DNA of 12,915 nucleotides. It comes from Butyrivibrio sp. AE3004 (lineage in GTDB: Bacteria > Bacillota > Clostridia > Lachnospirales > Lachnospiraceae). A model generated the notes under the pieces. The model saw only the letters and a list, made by a program, of their open reading frames with translations, was not told where the DNA came from and ran no database searches. Position numbers and translations under genes: made by a program. Shown in pieces: positions 5,501 to 11,758 of the stretch. Location of the stretch: positions 1 to 12,915 of the forward strand of contig NZ_JNLQ01000006.1 of NCBI RefSeq assembly GCF_000703165.1. Reading direction: 5' to 3'. Each line of letters starts with the position of its first letter. The first letter of the stretch is position 1.

Positions 5501-5517
5501 AGCTCTCTATAAACCTT
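5501..5517 (+). repeat. att-flanking repeat A, right copy
   Basis: AGCTCTCTATAAACCTT lies 15 bp past the integrase stop and matches the left copy at 5155-5171 with one difference. Its presence on the right supports both flanks of the core being element DNA. Confidence 0.65.
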
Positions 5518-5531
5518 ATTAAGTTGTCATG

Positions 5532-6737
5532 TTACTGGTTGGAATAATCCTTAAGAGGAATAATTCCAGTCATAGCCTGCGAGATCTCTCGCTTAGCTTC
5601 TTTGTCTTTAACCTTTGCGTAAATCCTTAATGTTGTATCAATGTCTTTATGGCCAACCCATTTCTGAATACTCTTAACATCCATACCCTGGTGAACAAGG
5701 ATGGAAACACAGGAACTCCTAAGACCATGAAAGGTAATATTCTGTGGTAGCTCCGGCATCTTCTTAATAAGTTTGCCAAACAGTTTTGTAGGATAATCCG
5801 GATAAAAAAGCGACCCATCAACATGTTTGAAGATGTAGTCGCTTTCGTGGTATCCGTTACCGCATAGTATTCTGTTTTTATTTTCCTTCTCCTTAAGCCT
5901 TTTGAACATTTCCACCTGCTCATCTGTCAGAGGATATTCTCTGGCACTTGAAGCTGTCTTGGTAGCATTAACACGATTCACTTTCGTTCCTCGGGTTACT
6001 GTGTGATTAATGTTCATGGTTTTAGCCTTGAAGTCTATAGCAGACCACCTTAGCCCAAGCATTTCTTCTCTTCTCATTCCAAAGAATAAGGCCACATAGA
6101 ATAGTTCATATAATTCATGATCCTTTATGTTGTTCAGAAAGAGCTGCGCTTCCTCGTAAGAAAAGAATTTGTCGTCAGTACTTTGTTCCTTGGTGTATTT
6201 GACTGCGAGATTCTTGTTGATCTCTACCTCTTTGACTGGATTGCACGGGATAATTCCATCCTTTACAGCCTGATCCATAATACTCCCAAATAACACTTTT
6301 GTATCCTTAACTGTTCGTGGTTGTGCATGATCTGTTTCAAACATATTGTCCAGGAAGTTCTCGACCATAAGCACATTTACATCTTTGATTTTAGTATCAC
6401 CAAAATACTTCGTTATCCTGTTAACTCTATAAAAATAAGAAGAAAGGGTTGTATCTGAAACCTCTCTCTTCTTTTTCTCTAGAAAACAATCTGAATATTC
6501 TTTTAGCGATACATTTCTGTCAACAGCAATCGTGGCCCTTTTACTAAGAAGATTTTGTCTCATTTCCGAGGCCTTCTTAATGTTATCCGGCGTATCCTTC
6601 AAACCTGTAGAAATCCACTTTTTCTCACTTTTCTTGACTCCATCCTTCACAAAATACTGATGAGTAATTATATAAAGATAACCATTTTTCCCCTGAATGC
6701 CGGTTGCTCTTTTTCCGTTTTTCTTCGGTCTTGCCAT
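5532..6737 (-). CDS. int: Tyrosine recombinase / phage-type integrase
   Basis: This 401-residue site-specific recombinase has an N-terminal arm-binding domain (about residues 15-65), a SAM-like core-binding domain (about 75-170, NVSLKEYSDCFLEKKKREVS) and a catalytic domain from about 190. All catalytic residues are visible: Arg222 (GMRREEMLGLRW), Lys260, His337 and Arg340 (FHGLRSS), His363 (WVGHKD) and Tyr373 (TLRIYAKV). The protein therefore looks active. Length and layout match integrases of Firmicutes integrative elements and phages that enter tRNA genes. AAGGAGG precedes the ATG at a rather long 13 nt; the gene starts 5 bp past the xis stop, so it is probably coupled to xis. It reads toward the tRNA-Pro-derived core, which is its likely substrate. 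Confidence 0.96.
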   Translation of the reverse strand: MARPKKNGKRATGIQGKNGYLYIITHQYFVKDGVKKSEKKWISTGLKDTPDNIKKASEMRQNLLSKRATIAVDRNVSLKEYSDCFLEKKKREVSDTTLSSYFYRVNRITKYFGDTKIKDVNVLMVENFLDNMFETDHAQPRTVKDTKVLFGSIMDQAVKDGIIPCNPVKEVEINKNLAVKYTKEQSTDDKFFSYEEAQLFLNNIKDHELYELFYVALFFGMRREEMLGLRWSAIDFKAKTMNINHTVTRGTKVNRVNATKTASSAREYPLTDEQVEMFKRLKEKENKNRILCGNGYHESDYIFKHVDGSLFYPDYPTKLFGKLIKKMPELPQNITFHGLRSSCVSILVHQGMDVKSIQKWVGHKDIDTTLRIYAKVKDKEAKREISQAMTGIIPLKDYSNQ

Positions 6738-6742
6738 ACTTT

Positions 6743-6955
6743 TTAACTTGCCTCCTTAACAAATTTCCTATCGGGGTACATAAATTCCAAGAGGTAAAGC
6801 TTTGGAATTCTGTATTTTCCCGCTATCATCATGGATTTAATAGTTCCGTCCCTCAGATAGTCGTACACCTTGTTACGGCCTATCTTAAGAATGTTTTTGA
6901 CATCATTGATGCTTAATACATCGTCATACTCTGCTAACAAATTCGTGTATTCCAT
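6743..6955 (-). CDS. xis: Excisionase-like helix-turn-helix protein
   Basis: A 70-residue protein with a MerR/excisionase-type winged helix over residues 12-60: DVLSINDVKNILKIGRNKVY, then DYLRDGTIKSMMIAGKYRIP. Small proteins of this type directly upstream of a tyrosine integrase act as recombination directionality factors, bending att DNA to favour excision. The ATG has AAAGGAGC at 6-nt spacing. The gene overlaps the upstream small gene by 32 nt and its stop is 5 bp before int, so expression of all three is probably coupled. Confidence 0.88.
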   Translation of the reverse strand: MEYTNLLAEYDDVLSINDVKNILKIGRNKVYDYLRDGTIKSMMIAGKYRIPKLYLLEFMYPDRKFVKEAS

Positions 6956-7106
6956 GTCTGCTCCTTTCTTTGTTTTTCTTCATCTCGTTTACTATTTTCT
7001 TTACTGCTTCGTAAGGTGTTGGATCCTTAACTCCGCATACATCCCTGAAATCTAAAAGCTCTTCTTTTAATTTTCGATTTGCTCGTTGTCTGGCTCTGTT
7101 TCTCAT
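6924..7106 (-). CDS. Small basic protein of unknown function, first gene of the xis-int operon
   Basis: The 60-residue product is rich in Arg and Lys at its N-terminus (MRNRARQRANRKLKEELLDF) with a central DVCGVKDPTPYEAVKKIVNE segment. The DPTPYEAVK phrase recurs, from memory, in small hypothetical proteins before xis/int in Clostridia elements, but no function is known. AAAGGAGG lies 3 nt before the ATG, which is close but usable. The 32-nt overlap with xis argues that it is translated. It could be an accessory regulator of excision; that is inference from position. Confidence 0.65.
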   Translation of the reverse strand: MRNRARQRANRKLKEELLDFRDVCGVKDPTPYEAVKKIVNEMKKNKERSRHGIHEFVSRV

Positions 7107-7268
7107 TTTCCTCCTTTCTCAGAGCATAATTCCTCTGTTTTTTATTTTGTATCGGCAACATCTGAATCAGGAAATGCCGGGGATTTCGGCGACATCCGGG
7201 TTTTCCGGGAAACGCTTGGTTCTTTTTAACCACCCTTTGTTATTCTTTTATAGCTTATTATGATTTAT

Positions 7269-7297
7269 ATTATCTTAAGCTATTTTTATATTATCAA
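7269..7297 (-). promoter_or_regulatory. Promoter for the small gene-xis-int operon
   Basis: On the minus strand TTGATA (7297-7292) and GATAAT (7274-7269) are separated by exactly 17 bp, a good match to a housekeeping sigma promoter. It lies about 160 bp before the first gene of the leftward operon. One TCAATATTA repeat overlaps the -35 box. Confidence 0.65.
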
Positions 7298-7321
7298 TAT
7301 TATTTTTATATGTCAATATTA
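7294..7321. promoter_or_regulatory. Candidate repressor operators (TCAATATTA direct repeat)
   Basis: TCAATATTA occurs at 7294-7302 and 7313-7321, 19 bp apart (about two helical turns), with one copy overlapping the -35 box of the xis-int promoter. Proximity to the repressor gene suggests operator half-sites. AT-rich background makes chance similarity possible. Confidence 0.4.
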
Positions 7322-7367
7322 GTATATGCTATATTTATTACAGATAATACATTTCTTTCACTGAATG

Positions 7368-7376
7368 TGATAGAAT
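7368..7376 (+). promoter_or_regulatory. Extended -10 promoter of the repressor gene
   Basis: TGATAGAAT fits an extended -10 element (TG-N-TAGAAT) 29 bp before the repressor start codon. No good -35 box is seen at the usual distance, so strength may depend on the TG extension or an activator. Confidence 0.4.
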
Positions 7377-7404
7377 ATAGTACATACAAGAAAGGAGCAT
7401 GACC

Positions 7405-8052
7405 ATGGGTGATAAAGAAAACTTATTTGGCGAACGTCTTAAGATGTTACGATCTATGCAGGGGAATAAATCTCAGAAGGATTTTGCTGCGGAACTAGGT
7501 ATTCCCCAGCCCACATTGTCATCCTACGAAAGTGGCAAAATAAAACCGACTGTAGACGCTATCATCAATATTGCTGATAAGTGTGGAGTATCAATAGACT
7601 GGTTATGCGGTCGAGACGAAACATTCCACCTTGGAAGTCTAGGCGATGTTCTATCATGCTTCCTGGAGTTATATGAAACCAATGAGTTTTCCATAAAGAC
7701 TTCTATACATGACCGTGTAGACCTGGAATCAAAAGATGCTACTGAGGATGAAGATCGCAACTGGATAGAATTGAAGATTTATCACAACGAAGTTTTCCAT
7801 AATCCAGAGGCTACACTTAATCAGGATTTATGCTCAGCTATTGAAAAAGCATATAAGCTTACAAATGAGCTGCGTCACTTTGAACGTTCACAAGAAAGCT
7901 ATGAGCGTGAGAAGCTATATTTTATTGATAATATGAGAAGTGTTCCTATTACCAAAATTGATCATTCTGATATACCGGAAGAAGAGCAGAGAAAGCGCAT
8001 GCTGGAGCTTATGAAGGCAGAATGGGAAGCGATGGAGAATGGTGATAAATAA
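7405..8052 (+). CDS. XRE-family helix-turn-helix repressor
   Basis: The 215-residue product carries a Cro/cI-type DNA-binding domain at residues 9-66 (RLKMLRSMQGNKSQKDFAAE, LGIPQPTLSSYESGKIKPTV, then SIDWLCGR). The rest is acidic and helical, with no S24 peptidase (LexA/cI cleavage) motif. Relief of repression would therefore need another mechanism, such as an antirepressor or a metalloprotease partner; none is seen in this window. Two ATGs fit. The second, at 7405, is preferred because AAAGGAG lies 7 nt before it, against 1 nt for the ATG at 7399. It is transcribed away from the xis-int operon and probably controls that operon and itself. Confidence 0.87.
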   Translation: MGDKENLFGERLKMLRSMQGNKSQKDFAAELGIPQPTLSSYESGKIKPTVDAIINIADKCGVSIDWLCGRDETFHLGSLGDVLSCFLELYETNEFSIKTSIHDRVDLESKDATEDEDRNWIELKIYHNEVFHNPEATLNQDLCSAIEKAYKLTNELRHFERSQESYEREKLYFIDNMRSVPITKIDHSDIPEEEQRKRMLELMKAEWEAMENGDK

Positions 8053-8070
8053 CTTTTCTTGATTAGACAT

Positions 8071-8097
8071 CAGTTTGTGCTTTTTTTGCACATACTG
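8071..8097 (+). other. Hairpin with poly-T loop upstream of the AlbA_2 gene
   Basis: CAGT-T-TGTGC (8071-8080) pairs with GCACA-T-ACTG (8088-8097) around a loop of seven T, with one T/T mismatch. It begins 19 bp past the repressor stop and ends 15 bp before GGAGGT of the next gene. The T-run is in the loop and not after the stem, so it is a poor terminator; it may modulate read-through or translation of the downstream gene. Confidence 0.4.
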
Positions 8098-8125
8098 AAA
8101 TTACATACCAATGGAGGTAATAGAT

Positions 8126-9610
8126 TTGGCTTTACCTGTAAGTATACATAGCCTTCTCTCAGGTCGAGAGGTTGAATGGGCTCGAATAGAATTTAAAACA
8201 ACATGGGATCCTGCCGCTTCCCTTAAGACAATCTGCGCTTTTGCCAACGATTTGGACAATTGGGGAGGCGGATATATTGTTTTAGGAGTCGCTGAAGAGA
8301 ATGGTATTCCTGTAAGACCATTAGTTGGAGTTCCTTTGGATAAAGTTGATGAGTGGCAGAAGAGTATATTCAAAAAATGTAAGCTTATTAGCCCTGACTA
8401 TATGCCAATAATCGCAAAAGAAGAATATGAAGATAAAACATTCATCATTATCTGGTGTCCGGGAGGATATGGCAGACCATATTCTTCCCCGAAGACTATG
8501 GACAAAAACAACCACGAAAAAATAAGCTATATACGAAAAGGTTCAATTACAGCGGAACCTTCACCCGACGAGCAGAAAGAATTATATACCTTATCTAACA
8601 GAACCCCTTACGATGATCAGGTTAATCATAGAGCAGAGTTGTCAGATCTTAATTTCACACTGATTAAATCCTATCTTCGTGAGATAGACAGTGATCTATA
8701 TAGTCTGGCAGACAGCATGGATTTTACCGAATTATGCAAAAATATGCATCTCATCAGCGAATTACCGGAATATGTAAAGCCCAGAAATGTTGCTTTGATG
8801 TTTTTCAATTCTGAGCCTGACAAGTTCTTTCCATATGCTCAGATCGATGTTGTGCAGTTTCCTGAAGGCGAAGGCGGAGACAAAATCATTGAGCAGACCT
8901 TTAAAGGGCCATTGCATGAGCAATTACGTGCAGCTCTTCGATATATTCAAAATATGATAATTACAGAAAAAGTTATTAAGTATCCAGATCGTGCAGAAGC
9001 TGATCGTTTCTTCAATTATCCGTATGCAGCCATCGAAGAGGCTCTTGCAAATGCCGTATATCATAAAGCTTATGATGAACGTGAACCAATTGAAGTTCGT
9101 GTTACCCATGACAAGATTGAAATCATATCTCATCCAGGACCGGATAGATCGGTAACACTTCAAGGTTTAAAGGAATACAAAGTATACAGTAGACGATATC
9201 GTAATCGCCGTATTGGTGAATTTCTTAAGGATCTTCATCTAACTGAGGGTAGAAATACCGGATTCAAGAAGATATTAAAAGCACTTAGCGCAAATGGATC
9301 TCCATTACCTGAGTTCGAGACTGATGAAGCCCATGATTACTTTGTAACAAGACTCTTTATTCATGAGAAGTTTTATGATGAGGGTGAAGATGGGGGTAGT
9401 ACTACCCCCAAACTACCCCCAAATAATATTCATGATTCAATCCTCAATATGATGCGTATGAATCCTCAAATTACCAAGAAGGAAATAGCAGCAAATCTTG
9501 GATTAACAGTTGATGGAACAAGATATCACATAAAGAAAATGACGGATTCTGGTATGGTTAAATATATTGGAACTAGCAGAAATGGATATTGGAATATTCC
9601 ACCTAAATAA
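8126..9610 (+). CDS. AlbA_2/Schlafen-domain ATPase-like protein with C-terminal winged helix
   Basis: I place the start at TTG 8126, because GGAGGT (8113-8118) lies 7 nt before it. The ATG at 8111 would put that ribosome binding site inside the gene and has none of its own. The 494-residue protein opens with an AlbA_2 (Schlafen-type) domain, RIEFK at 20-24 and CAFANDLDNWGGGYIVLGV at 37-55. A GHKL/HATPase-like domain follows, with EEALANAVYHKAY at about 304-316 (Asn309 expected to bind Mg-ATP), and a winged helix occupies about 433-494 (ITKKEIAANLGLTVDGTRYH). This matches the COG2865 group of predicted ATP-binding regulators. Substrate and target are unknown. Same direction as the repressor and 73 bp away, it may share its transcript; a regulatory or defence role is inference. 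Confidence 0.88.
   Translation: MALPVSIHSLLSGREVEWARIEFKTTWDPAASLKTICAFANDLDNWGGGYIVLGVAEENGIPVRPLVGVPLDKVDEWQKSIFKKCKLISPDYMPIIAKEEYEDKTFIIIWCPGGYGRPYSSPKTMDKNNHEKISYIRKGSITAEPSPDEQKELYTLSNRTPYDDQVNHRAELSDLNFTLIKSYLREIDSDLYSLADSMDFTELCKNMHLISELPEYVKPRNVALMFFNSEPDKFFPYAQIDVVQFPEGEGGDKIIEQTFKGPLHEQLRAALRYIQNMIITEKVIKYPDRAEADRFFNYPYAAIEEALANAVYHKAYDEREPIEVRVTHDKIEIISHPGPDRSVTLQGLKEYKVYSRRYRNRRIGEFLKDLHLTEGRNTGFKKILKALSANGSPLPEFETDEAHDYFVTRLFIHEKFYDEGEDGGSTTPKLPPNNIHDSILNMMRMNPQITKKEIAANLGLTVDGTRYHIKKMTDSGMVKYIGTSRNGYWNIPPK
9391..9410. repeat. 20-bp perfect palindrome inside the AlbA_2 gene
   Basis: TGGGGGTAGTACTACCCCCA is a perfect palindrome, followed by a further ACTACCCCC copy (9412-9420 region). 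It encodes the GGSTTPKLPP linker between the ATPase-like domain and the winged helix. A C/G-run palindrome is unusual in this AT-rich gene. Confidence 0.7.
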
Positions 9611-9628
9611 CATATTGTAAATACAAAA

Positions 9629-9660
9629 ACCGGCAAGCCTCATACACATGAGATGCCGGT
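9629..9660. terminator. Bidirectional terminator between convergent genes
   Basis: ACCGGCA (9629-9635) pairs with TGCCGGT (9654-9660), with an inner CTCAT/ATGAG stem and an ACAC loop. Leftward it is followed by TTTTTGTATTT, a good terminator tail for the membrane-protein gene; rightward it is followed by CTTTCCTT, a weaker tail for the AlbA_2 gene. It lies between two convergent stop codons. Confidence 0.8.
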
Positions 9661-9677
9661 CTTTCCTTATTTACTAT

Positions 9678-10301
9678 TCAATCTTTTCCCTTTTTTCTAT
9701 TTAGAAAAAATCGAATTGCCATCACTATCAGAAGCACACAATATATTGTCGCTGTATATCTGAGAAAAAACCCCATGAATGCTTCTACTACGCCCATTAT
9801 CGGTTCGTGAAGCAGCGCTTCATAGATCATCTCCAGGTTAAGTACTATGAGCGAAACATATGCAGTGACTGAAAAGCCCACCCCATCCTTTATGCTCCTG
9901 AAAAGCTCTACAGCAAAAATCAGCAGATTTAGCAGATATACCACAACAAACTGATTGGATATAAATGGCCCAACCTGCACAGGCTCCATACCAAAAGGCA
10001 TCACACCATGCATGATCTTTAAGATGCACCAGCCAAACATAAGAGAGCTATATACTCCACTTATTAGGGAAGCTGCAAATCTTGCAAGATCTGGCCTGGA
10101 TAGAATCCTCATTGAGGGCTTCCCTCTCGAAGAAATCATCATAAATATGACCATAGCAGCCATGATAGCAAGGATTAATGGATAAAAATCTGCATAAAGT
10201 GGGAAAATCGACGGTCCATGGAATATGCCATATCCTGCCACGATGATAATAAACTCCATAAATGGTACAAACAAGTGCCCTAAGAAGTCTTTTTCTAACA
10301 C
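9678..10301 (-). CDS. Membrane protein of unknown function, longest intact frame
   Basis: This 207-residue part of the locus 9678-10552 has six or so hydrophobic segments, including FVPFMEFIIIVAGYGIF, YPLILAIMAAMVIFMMI and FVVVYLLNLLIFAVELF. The GTG at 10301 has no ribosome binding site; it simply marks where the frame opens after the A5/T5 run. The genuine N-terminus is encoded in two other frames up to 10552. Confidence 0.7.
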   Translation of the reverse strand: MLEKDFLGHLFVPFMEFIIIVAGYGIFHGPSIFPLYADFYPLILAIMAAMVIFMMISSRGKPSMRILSRPDLARFAASLISGVYSSLMFGWCILKIMHGVMPFGMEPVQVGPFISNQFVVVYLLNLLIFAVELFRSIKDGVGFSVTAYVSLIVLNLEMIYEALLHEPIMGVVEAFMGFFLRYTATIYCVLLIVMAIRFFLNRKKGKD

Positions 10302-10552
10302 TCAAAAACATAAAAATACCAATAAGTATCAAAGCAATACCTGGTAAAAGTTCCAAGAATATATATGAATAGCTTATTTTGCTTGCAATAAAGTATGCTG
10401 TTGGTCCATCAGGAACTACTCTCCGCCAAAACTGTTTGCATAGGCTGTACTGTTTGTGGCCAATAAAATACGTCATACACTATTCCAATCATCTTAAATG
10501 CAAAAAGTATTATTCCTATTATGATTAACAAGGTTGGTATGGCTTTCTTCAT
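9678..10552 (-). pseudogene. Multi-pass membrane protein, whole locus with two apparent frameshifts
   Basis: The start is an ATG at 10552 with GAGGA 7-9 nt before it: MKKAIPTLLIIIGIILFAFK opens a first membrane segment. That frame ends at 10428-10408. One extra base near 10414 (AESS to PDGPTAYF) and one in the T5 run at 10290-10294 (FLSVRK to DFLGHLF) explain the breaks. Removing both gives a continuous 290-residue protein with about seven to eight hydrophobic segments, a charged loop (SSRGKPSMRILSRPDLAR) and a basic tail (NRKKGKD). I do not recognise the family. It lies downstream of the sigma/anti-sigma genes on the same strand and could be their target, but a 225-bp gap separates them. Confidence 0.6.
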
Positions 10553-10777
10553 ACAGTATCTTCCTCAACGTTCCTATCTTTCTTAATTGCAAAAACACCC
10601 AAGCTGCTCTAAACAAGTGCAATCATCATGCAAATCAAGAATGCACTTGTATTTCATTTATCATAATTAACGTTTACTTCATCTCCACAATATACTTTTA
10701 CATTACTATCAATAAAGGACAGACATTTTAAACATTTGGAGACAACCAATCAATTCAGACTGTTTTTTACTATTATC
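10553..10777. other. Intergenic gap with one hairpin
   Basis: No gene is seen in these 225 bp. ACAAGTGCA (10613-10621) and TGCACTTGT (10642-10650) form a perfect 9-bp inverted repeat with a 20-nt loop, possibly a protein-binding site or a weak transcription pause for the anti-sigma transcript. The ribosome binding site of the membrane-protein gene lies at the left edge. Confidence 0.45.
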
Positions 10778-11035
10778 CTACATTTCAGTCTTTTTAAGTA
10801 ACATATCTAAAACTTTTGCACTATTTCCACAGTTCTTGATATCCTGGCCCAGAAATTCAGTGGCTATTGATGCGTCAAAAGTTATTGTGCGATTTTTACC
10901 TGCAACCTTATATTTAAAAGTGACATGATCAAGGTTGCCTATAAGTCCAAGAAGCAGATACGAAGTGTATTCCATTTTTTGAGTTAAAAGATCTTCGTTT
11001 TCAGGGGGAATTTCTTTATCAAGGCAAGTATCCAA
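10778..11035 (-). CDS. C-terminal fragment of the anti-sigma protein
   Basis: These 85 residues (LDKEIPPENEDLLTQKMEYT and KVAGKNRTITFDASIATEFL) continue the extracellular domain of the preceding frame when one G is added to GG at 11032-11033, giving EPYGWDTCLDKE. The TTG start has no ribosome binding site. Alone it would be a short soluble peptide of no evident function. Confidence 0.5.
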   Translation of the reverse strand: MDTCLDKEIPPENEDLLTQKMEYTSYLLLGLIGNLDHVTFKYKVAGKNRTITFDASIATEFLGQDIKNCGNSAKVLDMLLKKTEM

Positions 11036-11568
11036 CCATAGGGTTCATTGCTAGTTTCAAGCTGGCTTTGCATCTTTCCAAACTCTCCAAGCATTCCGCA
11101 TACATCCCTCATCGCACAAAGTGTTTTTCCATTCGCAGATGCATCACCGACGTAGCTGTGTCTGGTTTCATAGAGCTTACCTGTACGGTATGAAATCAAG
11201 CTTCCATCTTCCCACACAACGACTCCACCAATCTTTACCTGCCTAAAATTCTCGGGATTCTTTAACGAATATGTAAATTCTTTTCCTGGACGGTTGATAA
11301 AGCTAACCGGAACTTCCCTCACCACCGCAGTTACAACGCCATCATCTTCTTTAAATCTTATTCTTGAGATTACATTTATGCTATCTTCGGTACTGACTTG
11401 TATATGCAAAACACTATCTTCCACATCCAGCTTTTCAATTGCATAATAGCCCTCTTCATAATCCGTTCCCACAATGAAAATCTTGATAAATACAATAAGA
11501 ATACTGAGAATGATAGCCGCTGTGCTACCAATGATTATTCTTTTTCTGAGTCTATTTTCTTTTTTCAA
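10984..11568 (-). CDS. Anti-sigma protein, membrane segment and most of the extracellular domain
   Basis: The 194-residue frame begins KKENRLRKRIIIGSTAAIIL, a basic stretch then one hydrophobic helix (about residues 10-32), fitting a type II membrane anchor. An outer domain follows (YYAIEKLDVEDSVLHIQVST, CAMRDVCGMLGEFGKMQSQL). The start at 11568 is a TTG without a convincing ribosome binding site; upstream reading QF-LKKEN across the A4 run at 11567-11570 links it to the zinc-finger part. The last 17 residues after EPYGW are out of frame. Confidence 0.65.
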   Translation of the reverse strand: MKKENRLRKRIIIGSTAAIILSILIVFIKIFIVGTDYEEGYYAIEKLDVEDSVLHIQVSTEDSINVISRIRFKEDDGVVTAVVREVPVSFINRPGKEFTYSLKNPENFRQVKIGGVVVWEDGSLISYRTGKLYETRHSYVGDASANGKTLCAMRDVCGMLGEFGKMQSQLETSNEPYGWILALIKKFPLKTKIF

Positions 11569-11758
11569 AACTGAATTGCTTTTGTATCGTTATTGCCAGG
11601 AAAAAACTCTTTTTCTGTATCTCCGTTCATGCTTTCCAATATTTTTGACAATCCGGGCATTTCTCAAGATGGTCTTTTATGAGTTCATTGGTTCTCTCAC
11701 TGGTAAGTCCATCTATATATGATGGAAAAAGATCCTGATCATCTCACATGGATCTTAT

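Larger units (their letters stand above)
7107..7404. other. Divergent control region between xis-int operon and repressor
   Basis: Nearly 300 bp without a credible gene. The left half (about 7150-7215) is GC-richer, with CCGGG repeats. In one minus-strand frame it reads as 23 stop-free codons ending RFPENPDVAEIPGIS, but it lacks any start codon. The right half (7240-7380) is strongly AT-rich and carries the leftward promoter, a repeated TCAATATTA and a rightward extended -10. This is the expected place for the lysogeny-style switch between integration/excision genes and the repressor. Confidence 0.6.

Noticed and set aside
5306..5512. A 68-codon plus-strand frame across the tRNA-like segment
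   Set aside because: It translates the att core and arm repeats (EVAGSNPVTSTQ is the familiar false peptide of a tRNA 3' end). Not a gene.
7027..7233. A 68-codon minus-strand frame upstream of the small basic gene
   Set aside because: No ribosome binding site, basic low-complexity product, overlaps the promoter-distal leader and the real small gene in another frame.
10048..10476. The 142-codon frame as an independent gene
   Set aside because: Only its first ~60 residues match membrane-protein character; the rest is out-of-frame reading of the 9678-10301 gene. The genuine start of the locus is at 10552 in another frame.
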